The notes below the pieces were generated by a model that was given only the letters and a program-made list of their open reading frames with translations, was not told where the DNA came from and searched no databases. Both the position numbers and the translations under genes were made by a program. From positions 18,724,349 through 18,788,348 of the forward strand of contig NC_088318.1 in assembly GCF_910592395.1 (NCBI RefSeq): a DNA stretch of 64,000 bases, in the 5' to 3' direction. Position 1 is the first letter of the stretch, and every line of letters starts with the position of its first letter. The DNA is from Lineus longissimus. Lineage: Eukaryota; Nemertea; Pilidiophora; Heteronemertea; Lineidae. Positions 48,301 through 59,500 of the stretch are shown piece after piece.

Positions 48301-50446
48301 ATGGGCGGGAAGGTGGTGTTGGGTCCTTGGACTTCAAGATTGGGGAGGGAGCACTATCTTCATCACCTAAAGAATGGAAAGGGAAAGGACACTCTTAATT
48401 CAAACTCTCCCAACAGGCGGACAAAATTTAATTCACTTGAATGAAGCTAATTTTCAGAAACCGATTTGACATTGAGCAGAGTCAAAGTTTTGTGTTTAGA
48501 TTGTGGTTAACCTGTACATGTCTCTGTCAAGATACAAGCAAACAAATTTCACCAGGTCAACTCACCTCCATCCCAGGCAACTCTCTGCTTCACCAATGTT
48601 TTCAATCGTGAATGAACGCCTTGTATTGCTGGTGTATCTGGCTTGATGTCCGATTCATTCTGACGGAAACAGTGTCGCTTTACTGGACTTATATCTGAAA
48701 TGGGAAATTAGAACATCACAATGAAAAGCACTATCTAAGCACCATTTCATTCGTGAGGGTGGCTTCTCTGGGTTTTTGAACACGTCGGGCCGAGAAGTTT
48801 ACAACAGTTCTTCAAAAATCATAAAGTAACAGACTTGCTGGCGTCATTTCTAAACCATCACACAATGCTTACCATCAGAAGTCTCCTGAAAATTCTCATT
48901 GGTGTTTTCCTGCAGGGGTTCAGGTGACCTCTTTGCTGGATTGCTTCCCTTCATCTTCTTCGCCAGGTCTGCTCGACGCTGGCGGGTACGGTCCAACAAT
49001 TTCTGGAAAGAACAAAATTAAAAAGATACCTTACAAATCATGATGGAGATTTGGCATGATGGGTGAAGGTTTTGCTTAAGAGATGGTTCACTGTTGTCTG
49101 TGAGATGACTGACATCCATGTTGGGCCACACTTGACTAATATTGAAGCTGATAGGCATTTCGGACAAGCTGGTTCAAGCTGGAGGGAGATCAATGCAAAG
49201 AACATACAATAACCATCATAATCAACATCATCAGATACATAAGCCCCTTGTCGCCCAGCGAATAACCATTATACATGCTATTGTAAGAATAACCACCAAC
49301 TGACATGCACGTGGAAGACATGAATGCTGACTCAGTGACTGTTGGGAAACAGATCAGCCAATCTTGGAATACATTCACTCATTTGGACGCACATGCATCA
49401 TAAGACACAAGAGCTGCAAAGACCAGATTTTCTAGTCAGTTTAGTTGATCAGAAACAATCCTTTATGCCAGAAAATGGCTCATAGTAATCCCTGCAGCAT
49501 TTATTCATTGTTTTGGAAGTGCAGTGACACATTGGAAGAGCATCCCAACTTGTGATTGAAAGGTTGTGACTTCATGGTTCAGCTAGTTTGCTGCCTCTAC
49601 ATTGTCGAAAACTTGAGGCTCTTTGCAGCCCTCTGTCACTCGCAACTGTGCACCTCTCTAAGAAGAAATAAGACCCACAATAATGCAATCAATTAATTCA
49701 TTCATTTACCAGTACAAAGAGTAGCAGGAAACCAAATAAGATAAATATTACTAAGGGCACGGCCTCTAGTAATTTTACCGCTGGTTGTTTATTCTCTTTA
49801 GGCGAGGCTCCAGACTCAGCGGCATTTTGCGGTTGCTGAAGCAACAAGAGAAGGGGTTTCAGTGCACTGCAGATGTTGTCAGGAGTCCATCTCACTTCGT
49901 GTTTGTGAGAAGGGACCAGATTTATTTTTGGCGGTTGGGTTTGATTTTGGAGTCTCCTTTCCTCGATGTCTTGCCAATAAAATAGTGCTGATATGACGCT
50001 CAACATTCCAACAACAAATTGATACATGTATGTAATGTTGTCCGACATTCATCTCGAATCATTATTCGATTCATGGATCGACGCGATAGGACTGGTTAAA
50101 AACTATACGGTCAAATTTTTGACAAATAAGACAAAGAATCTAGGCCTATAACTAAGTACGTGTAACAAATGGTGCGTGTTGTAGAACCATAGCAGTGCCA
50201 TACACTAAGTGCAATAAAGTGCGAGTGAGAGTTCAGCAGCTCATCACTGTAATTGAACACCGTTCATGAGTTAATTGACTGTAGTGTATGTTGTGCATGT
50301 GCATGCATGCAGCATAGCCATAGTGCATAATGAATGGGCTTCTTCTGGCATTGCACATGAGGACAAAGCAGCATTTTTTCGTAATTTTCGAACCGACATA
50401 AAAACAAATTATGTATTTTTCAAAGTACCTGGGTGAAGGGGTCCAT
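42331..50446 (-). CDS. ANLN: Anillin, actin-binding cytokinesis scaffold (17 exons)
   Basis: Minus-strand exons in order: 50429-50446, 48873-49002, 48566-48694, 48207-48366, 47280-48102, 46878-47061, 45561-46444, 45049-45420, 44804-44942, 44521-44673, 44155-44327, 43843-43936, 43645-43751, 43405-43491, 43088-43195, 42799-42971 and 42331-42463. All keep phase; 1288 residues (human 1124). Role: scaffold of the contractile ring linking RhoA, actin, myosin II, septins and membrane. Seen: N-terminal [19 protein letters not shown] (human MDPFTEKLLERTRARREN), [17 protein letters not shown], a long low-complexity middle with the actin/myosin-binding type region (exons 5-7), and the anillin homology domain from about residue 900 ([44 protein letters not shown]). 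The C-terminal PH domain is at about 1145-1280 ([38 protein letters not shown]). Exon 1 encodes only six residues. The enlarged size comes from exon 7 (884 bp), acidic and Ser/Thr-rich. Confidence 0.96.
49698..50048 (-). CDS. Hypothetical two-TM small protein nested in anillin intron 1
   Basis: An uninterrupted 116-codon frame inside intron 1 of anillin, on the same strand. It has a hydrophobic N-terminal segment (about residues 9-25, [15 protein letters not shown]), a polar Pro/Gln/Lys-rich middle, and a strongly hydrophobic C-terminal segment ([19 protein letters not shown]) ending three residues from the stop. The composition looks protein-like rather than random. The CTG/GTAAAT just before the stop could act as a donor, so it may be one exon of a longer gene. 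I recognise no family. Confidence 0.4.
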   Translation of the reverse strand: MSDNITYMYQFVVGMLSVISALFYWQDIEERRLQNQTQPPKINLVPSHKHEVRWTPDNICSALKPLLLLLQQPQNAAESGASPKENKQPAVKLLEAVPLVIFILFGFLLLFVLVNE

Positions 50447-50598
50447 TTTGATGTAACCTTCAGTAAAGAATTGAATCTAATTCAGTAGAAATCGGGAATT
50501 ATTCACACAACATTTTCTTCCTTTTTTACTTCCTTTCAAAATTGGCGGTTTTGTCTCGGAAAATCTCGTAGATTCTCGGAGCGGCGCCACCGGCGAAG
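50447..50598. promoter_or_regulatory. Bidirectional anillin/VIRMA promoter
   Basis: Only 152 bp separate the divergent start codons, so the transcripts start within or overlap this interval. The VIRMA side is GC-rich (GGAGCGGCGCCACCGGCGAAG before the ATG). No TATA box is seen in either direction. Confidence 0.6.
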
Positions 50599-53500
50599 AT
50601 GGCGGACGAAGACCAGAGTTCGCTTCTATTTTTTGACACTTTTTCACACAAGCCCTCAGACGTATGGCTAAGTTGATTGTCCTAAGTTTTTGTGTGATTG
50701 ATGTCAAATATATGAAAATTGTAAAAAGTATAGTTTGCGTTAAATTGGTTGTGGACTTACGCCGTAAGCCTTGTGCAAAGTCGACACCGGTTGTAAACAA
50801 CACTAGTCTCAAAGACGACAGACACGCAATCATGTACATGCAATCATTATGCATTATGCACTGTATTGCTACAATATACCAACCATACCATGATACAAAA
50901 CATAGCTAAGTCAAGATAGGCCGCCTAGGCAGGCCTAAGTAAGTCGAGATGAGTCGGTGAATGACAGAAAAATAAATGCAAATGATAAGATTAAGATGAT
51001 GTCAAAAGATTGGACAAAAATGGATTGTCAAGAATTGAGTCAAGTGGCAAGTCTCGGGCTCTCACTCTGCCTCTCTGGCCGGTCTGGGTCTGTCTCTGTC
51101 CCATCTGATCTCTCATTCCCTGCTCACAGACGTCACACACTGACACAGTCAGTGTTGTGGCAGAGTACAATTTGGTCTTCGATCCAGGTTAGGTGACCTG
51201 TCGTCCTATAGTGTATTATTATTATTGGTTGATACATCATCAGTTGATAAAAGAAGTGAAGTCTTATCACTATTTCCACTTATCATTTCATAAACTTTTT
51301 TTCAGGACCTAAATTTGGACCTTGTACAGTTTCCGCATCCAGTTCTCATCAGTAAAGTTGATATCATCCCGCTTGGTACAAAGGTTCTTGCTGATGTTGC
51401 AGGCGGCCATAGGCTTGGGTAAGACATCCATAATCAAACACATTAATTGCTATTTTCTTCACCCCACAACAGGGCTGACAACTTTATGTCATTTTGAGTA
51501 GAAAAATTAGTTGATTTGAACAAGGAGATGATGATAAAAGCCTGTAGTATAAGAACACATCCCATTTCTCAAAAGAACAGTCAAGATAGGACAATGATAT
51601 GAGAATGTATTGGAGGTTTGTTGGAGGACAATTGTAGTAGAAAATAGACAAAGAGAAGCAACATTTATGACCAATCTGACATTCAAATGTTGATTTTAAG
51701 TTGATATTATTTGATTTGTATCATTTCAGTGCCACAACGCCATCAGGTTTTAAGTTAGAATTGTTTGTTAACAATCTGGCCAAACCCAGCAATGCTACGT
51801 TCGAAAAACTTGGAGGGTAAGTCAATGAATCCTGGGGCAGTTAAAAGTCAATTTGTTTGCACCAAGCTGCTGGGGATCATCAGCCTGGCACCTCAAGGCA
51901 CCTCAAGGCCTCTTATAGTAGTCTGGAGGCCCTGATCTGCTGTTCATTTATATATTTCATACAATCTTTCTTTCAGGATTACCTTTACCTCTGGTGCCGA
52001 GACCGCCATTCATGCTGAAGCTGAGGTGAGATATGTTTTTTTTTTTTTTTTTTTTTTGGTTTTCGGCGATCTTGGGTGAAAAATTAGAAAATGTCACTAA
52101 TGTCACTGTACTCAGCCTTCTGGTATCAGCTTCAGATGTTCAAATAATTGAATGGGATCCATTTGTTTGTGCAGATTCCCACGGATGGATTGATACTGAA
52201 AGGATGGTACTCCATATTGACTGTGGGTGTCTTCGGCACATTGACAACTGTTGTGAAGGAGCGTGTCACCTCGCCTCCCCCACCACCACCACCTCAGCCG
52301 GTCCAGCCACCAAGAGTGAAACAAGGTCAGTCTGCTGTGGAGCAGAATATATATCTGTATCATTTAGAAGTTATTTCTCTCATGCCCTGATTTGCCAAGT
52401 TTGGACAACTCACTGGGAACTCTAGGTTGAGGTATTATACTCTGTACTCATTTGCTCCATTTTCAGAACCAGGGACACAACCAGAGGCTGTCCAATTGGC
52501 ACCTCAGCCTGTTCCACCACCATTACCTGAGCAGCCTCGAGAATGGGCCAGTGTTCCTCGCCAAGAGCCCATGTACCATCCTTCTCTCGCTACCGCACAG
52601 ATCAAGCAGGAGTCCTATATGGAGGGTGACAATCGATACGTGGCAAGAAATCCATTGGAAATGCATCATGGGAGACCCCCAGTTCCACATCAGCCTCATC
52701 CTGATCATACAGATATGCCTCCACTTCCCACCTACAGTGACCCTCATGCTGGTGTTCGTCCACCGGAGCCACGTCCGGCGGGGCACCCAGGTGAACCGCC
52801 TCATGGTCATATCCCACCAGAACCACCACATTCTATTGGTCATGCACCTGAGCCCCAACGGGGTGGTGGTCCCCCGGATCTACCGCATGGCATGGGCCAT
52901 CCACCTGTGATGCATCCTGGAGAGCCCCCACATGGCATGGTTCTATCCCAAGACCACCCTATTGGACCGCCCCCACCTATGATGCATAATCCCTCAATGG
53001 AGGGAATGGGAGCAGACCTGAGAGAGATTCATGAAGCAATGGAATCATTTGATGCAGAACGACGACTTGAACGTGATCGGCGCTTCAGGAATGATGCACG
53101 TGATGGTGACTTCCGTGACTACCGAGGCTCTCGGGAAGGCTCCCGGGATCGTGACAGTCGTGATAGTTCACGGGAGTCACGAGAACACAGACCGCGAGAA
53201 CATGGTCGTGATAGAAATCGAGATCGTGAACATGATTGGGATCATGAACGAGGACGGGACTGGGAGCGTCGTGATCGTGACCGTGAAGAATGGGATCAAG
53301 GCAAAGATTGGGATAAGGATCGTGTAAGGGGACGTGACGATTACAAAGGAAGAGACAAAGACTCTAAAGACAAACAGAGACCAAGGTCACCTTTGTTTAG
53401 GTCAAGGTCAAGCCCAAGGTCGAGGTCACCTTTGTCTAGGGAATCAAGTCGATCACGGGAAATAGAGAACATTGAAGAGCCAGGTGAATCAGGTTGGTAA

Positions 53501-56500
53501 TAAGATCTCCCTTTGAAATGTGGTGCATGTGTTAATATTCAGTAGTTACAGTGAGCTTATGTGCTGTCTGAATTTCTGAATCGCATCGTGTCATATTTCA
53601 GGTGAAGCACCTAAAGAGGAGGCAATTGATGTGCCGTTTGACCCGATGTCCCCTGAACCTGCAGGAGACATGTATGTGACCTTATCTGACATCGAGGCTC
53701 AAGGGAACCTGGACAGAGATCCAGCAATTGTAAGTAAATGTTTCCATTGCAACTGCCTGGGTTTCTGAAATCTATCTATTTTCATTTGGGGAGTACGTAT
53801 AGAGTAAATGAACATTGTCTAATCACATTATTTCGATCTTCCCCAAGGCCCCTGTCCTTCCATTGCCATGCCTTGCAATCCATCACTTTCACTTCCCTTC
53901 ACGAATCAATTACCATAAATGTATGATGTCGTCCATCTTGTAGGACTTTGAAAGTGAGATCATCGGAACGGTTCACCCTTGAATCTTGTGATCTTTCTCC
54001 TCTGCCTTCAAAACCTTTAGCAGTTTTGTGATCGGGTGCCAGAGGAGTGTTCTGTTGTGTTTCATCGTGTCTTCTCTTCCAGGAGGCTGATGATGGTGGA
54101 GGATACGAAGATATCTCTGATGATGATATCGATGACTTGGAGGATTTTACGCGAGGGGTATGTGCCTCTCATCCTAATATGGCACTCGCCGCTTTTGCTC
54201 AAAGCCAAGCGACTGCGCTCGCGGGGCTGAAAAACCACAAGCTCTCAAAGAAATGAAGACAGATTGCCTGTTTTCCCAACCCTCTGAATATTCACATTCA
54301 CCTTGCCTTTCTGCATGCTTGATATGAATACGTTGTGTTCCCTCGTACCAGGACTTGCCTGTACCATGCTGTCCCCTCATCTACTTATGTTCATCAATCC
54401 TTCCTTTTAGCTGCAGATGGTTGAAGGGATGTTTGAAGTCCCTGAAGACATGTGGAACTACACAAGTTACAGTCCGTATCAGTTTGAACTCTTGCCCTTG
54501 ACAGTAAGTGGACTTATCATTCCAAAACATAGTAGATTTAGTAGACTGAGGTGAACACTGGGGTGCTGCATGAGTTTAATCAAGACTGCTGAAGTTTGGG
54601 TAAATAATGCAGCCCTAACGTAGGATGTGGATGATTAGGTGAAACCATAGACTTGAAATAGAACTGTAGTAAACGGCACTTCCAATTTCAGACCTTCAGC
54701 GACCCATCTCTGTCACCCTACCAGGTGGAGAAGCTGAAGTCCAAACTCGGCCATAAAGAGATGCCACAGGAAGCTCTGGATGTTCTTGACTTGGTCACCC
54801 GGTTCTTGGAGGCGGAGCATACAGGAGAGTAAGTTTGTCTTCAGCTCATTTTCATGAAAAAAAGGGTGTAGGATTTGCTTAAGTTTCAACAACTGCATTG
54901 TCTGGGTTGATTCTGAAAAGAATTGACTTCACTACAGAACTGTCATAAGTCGTAATTGACACCAATATAAACTTCATTTGATCGTGGTCACTTGAACTTA
55001 CGATTCTTGCTGATCTTCCGAGCATAGGTGATGATGATGTCAAGTGGGTTGCATCAAGATTGGCTCTCACAGTATGATTCTGTTGTTTTCAGATGGGTTG
55101 AGGCCATGGAGAATCTGCCCTCTTTGTTGAATAATGGACTGTCTTACTTAGACAAGGAAGGTAAGATCTTGATTCTCTGTACACTACCTGGATTGTCTCA
55201 TTTACAATCATTGTCTCAACAAATCTCCAACTGAAGCTGTCTGTGATGATAAAAGATGTTTGCCTGAGCTTAAGGGAAATCCCCTCGAGCCTGGGGGACA
55301 AGCAATGATGCTACTATGACATTTTCACCAATGCTTTCCCTCAACTTTCAGATATACTCGAGGCTCTTGTCTCGTGGACCCTCGAGGGACTCGACTTTGA
55401 TAAAGCCATCGCCCAGCCTGAGAATAAGTACATGCTCCGTCACCTCAAGATGGGAATCAAACTGGTCGGGTGTCTGTGTTCGTGTGATGTCAACATCTCG
55501 CTGAAAATGATGGTGCGTTAAGTATGATTGTTGTCCAGAGGGTCTGCTGTGATCTTATATCTGTGGCCCATAAGCCCAAATCTGGTAGTGTTGTCCAGAG
55601 GGTCTGCTGTGATCTTATATTTGTGGCCCATAAGCCCAAATCGTGTAGTGTTGTCAGACCTAGTATTGAGTAATCACAGACAATATGAAATGATGACATG
55701 ATCAGTCTCATCAACACCGTATCTAAGTATTCTGCCATCTGATTCTGTCTTCATTTGCCTCTACCAGAAAGAAGACGTACAGGTGAAGCTCCTCCAGCTT
55801 TACGTCACAGAGCACATGTCGCTCTCGGCCAAACTTCAGATCCTGCGATCCCTCGACCAGACGTTACGCTTCCAGGTTGGCATGGATTGGTTCCTTGGTC
55901 AACATCCCCTGCAGCTTGCTTGTGCTGAGGAGGAGGGCAGGCAGCATACGGCCTACCAGGCCTTGCTTGATATCATGATGTCAAAACAGGTTAGTGATGG
56001 CAATCTCTTGGTGTTCAACCATCCCCTGCAGCTTGCTTGTGCTGAGGAGGAGGGCAGGCAGCATACGCCCTACCAGGCCTTGCTTGATATCATGATGTCA
56101 AAACAGGTTAGTGATGGCAATCTCTTGGTGTTCAACCATCCCCTGCAGCTTGCTTGTGCCGAGGAGGAGGGCAGGCAGCATACGCCCTACCAGGCCTTGC
56201 TTGATATCATGATGTCAAAACAGGTTAGTGATGGCAATCTCTTGGTGTTCAACGTTCAATGAAAATCTAATTTGGTAAAACTAGCTGACCAGTGTTGAAT
56301 GCTATATTCCTGTTTCAGCTTGTGAGAGCAGTGGTAGCCATTTCAGCTATAATGAAGAAAGTCCACGCGTATGAGGTGGTGAGGAACTTCCAGAGGACGG
56401 TCGAAAGGTTGGTGATCAATATCTTCTTCAATGTCTTTGCTGTGATTGATGCCATTGAAAACCTAAGCCAACTGAATGATGTCATGGAACATCTTGTAAC

Positions 56501-59500
56501 CACTTCACCAGACGTGACCTGATCACTGCTCACTGCTTCTTCTTGCAGCTTTCTTGAGAAGTCATCTGTCGTCATGGAACATCTTGTAACCACTTCACCA
56601 GACGTGACCTGATCACTGCTCACTGCTTCTTCTTGCAGCTTTCTTGAGAAGTCATCTGTCGTCATGGAACATCTTGTAACCACTTCACCAGACGTGACCT
56701 GATCACTGCTCACTGCTTCTTCTTGCAGCTTTCTTGAGAAGTCATCTGTTGACCAACCGGAGGACAAACAGGTCAAATCTGAAGATGGTGATACGGCTGA
56801 TGAATCTGAGGGCATGATCGACGTCATCCCTGGACAATCTGGTCCCCAGGATCTTGAGATGGATAAGATTACCAACATGTTGGATGATCTTACCAAAATG
56901 CATGCGTCTGCTCTACATGCGATGGTAAGTCTCTTATCATCTATCTGGCCCCCTGAGCAGTTATAGTCTGTTCATTAGAACGTAAAAAAATGGAAGTTCC
57001 TATTTCTGGGGACTTGCAATTTATTGTATTCTTCAATTGTTTCAGGGGTTCCCAGGGCGGACATTGCCAGCGAAGGTCCTGTTTGAGATTACCCAGAAGC
57101 CCTCTGATCCATTTCCATTCCTATACCATATTTGGAACTCATGGTAAGTAAGTCTAGTTAACAATTGAAATAGGAAATCATTCTCCCCTCATTAGGACAA
57201 TGTGATAATCCTGATTTCAGCAGCGAAATTAGAAAATGATGTTTTTGTTTTGTTTCAGCAACCTGTTGGAGAGCATCTTCTCATTGCTGCTCCACCCCGC
57301 CACCTATCAACACCTGACTGCATTCCTCGCCGTGCGAGACTTCGTCTTACAACTCCTCTCGTACAATAGCGGCCTATTGTTCATTGCCTCCCACCCTGAG
57401 ATTGCCAACGGGATCATTCGCTCATTACTTCAGAACTCAGTAAGTTTACAACAATTATTCAATTCTGTGCATTGAAACTATTATCCTTGGATAATGAATA
57501 TTTATTGCTGAATCAAACACGACCACAGTCCCCAAACAGCCCATATTACTCACCTCAAGATGACCAATTTGACCCCCCCCCCCCCCCAGCTCCTGCCTGT
57601 AGTTCCCCTTTAACCATCTTCTTATCGAAAATATCATGTTGATGTTCAGCAGGATGATGTTCGTGAGGATGGAGCAGAGGAGAATCCTCCCCAGCAGCTC
57701 GGCCTACAGCTGGTCTACTATCTTCAGACTCTGCACTTCATTGACCTGCTCCTTGAGTATCACAAGAAAGGTTGGTCATCTGTTGATATGTCATTCTCCA
57801 CGCAGACTTTATACAACATCTCTGCTAGTATTGGCATCCACTGCACATGGATTATATGTTGTATTCAAATGTATGTAGCAAGAATGCTCCGAAATCATGG
57901 GTGAAGCAGCTTGCTAAATGACAAAAAACAGCAGAAAGACACGAGTGAAGAAGAGGTCACATATTATGGGCAACTTTTTGATCATCACATAACATGTATG
58001 TTCTTAACTGATTTTCCAGAAAAACGAGAATCTGATGACGAACAGGACATGATTAGTTTCCTGCATGGCCTCTACATCATGACGTTTATACCACCAGGGC
58101 GGGATGCGGTGACTAAAGTCGCCAGTCTCGGCGACAACATGAAAGCCTTGATCAGCTTCTTGGAGTTCTCGGGTAAGTTTGGCAGTAAGACTTTCCAGAA
58201 GCGAATGATATGTAAGTTCTCATCTTTGTGTTGATTTTCTTGGCCAGATTTGTCTTTTCCATCGTGAGTGTTTTCATCATTTCAGGGAATGAAGCGCGTG
58301 ACGGCTCTAAGAAGAGATCAGTGCCGGTGTCGTACGCTGCCAATCTCCTCGTTATGATCATTCAAGATTCAGACAATGTGGAAATGCTCGAGCGGTTTGG
58401 AAGCAAACTTTACACCCTCAGTGACCTAGAAATCCATCCAAAACTATCCGAACTCAAAGTATGGTTGGACCCAATTAAGAAACTCACAGAATTCAGCTAT
58501 ACTTGCTTAGATGAACTCATGGTGCAGTTGAAGCAGTATTCAGATGAGGTGATGGATTTGCCACGTGGGTTAGTGACGGTGTTGCGTATCATACATCATT
58601 GGGGGATCCCGTCAGAACGAGAGACGCTCGAGGAAGGACAGGAAGAGCTGCGGTATAAATTTGTGCTGTCTGAACTATTTACAGGAGATTGTATGCCGCT
58701 GTTCCAGAATATCCTATCGGTAGGTGTGATCTCATTACAAATCTCAGCTGTGGCGACCAAGTATTCGAAGAAAGGATGAATTGAAGACCAGATCAAACTA
58801 GACCCTCGAGGCATTCCTCATCCTTCATGGTCTGCCCCAAATTTGCAGTTCGAATAGTGGCAGATTTTGCAAAAAAAGCTGAAAAAGTCAGTACTTCACT
58901 TATCTATTCTTCAAATGACTGACATCTTTCTTCACCTTTTCTGCAGAAATTGTTTGAAATTCAGCAAAGACCATGGCAACAAGGGAGTTACCTAGCAACC
59001 ACACAAGGACAGATCTCCATGGCGATAACAGTCAAGATAGTTGCCATTGTCAAGGCTATCCTCCAGTATCTGATAATGGCCAGAGGCCCACAGGTAAATG
59101 ACTCCTATCATGAACCCAGGCCATCAAGTAGAAAGGCTCAAGGTTTCATCAGAAGGTTCTCTTTAATGCAGTGCACTCGATGATGTTTGTTAGTGACATC
59201 CAACATTGAAACGTAATTTGTATGATATTGTACTTTGTATTGTATGGTGTATCTCAATTCTCTTTTCAGTTCCGTGACACGACATATCTACCATCACTGT
59301 TCAGCGTGCATACCATTGTGTGTTCAGCTCCACCTGGTGGCCTCCTAACACATGACGCTCAGAAGGTATGTTTATAAGTTGGAGGAAATGAGTGCATCCA
59401 TTCAGCTGTTTCATATCTCCTGAGACTAATATACCAGTTGAAACTTTTCTCTCTTGTATATGTGTAAGTTCACTCTCATTGTTGTTTTCTACGTTTAGGT

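Noticed and set aside
52452-52910. 152-codon alternative + frame in VIRMA exon 6
   Set aside because: Out of phase with the flanking VIRMA exons; the low-complexity His/Pro/Arg coding sequence keeps other frames open.
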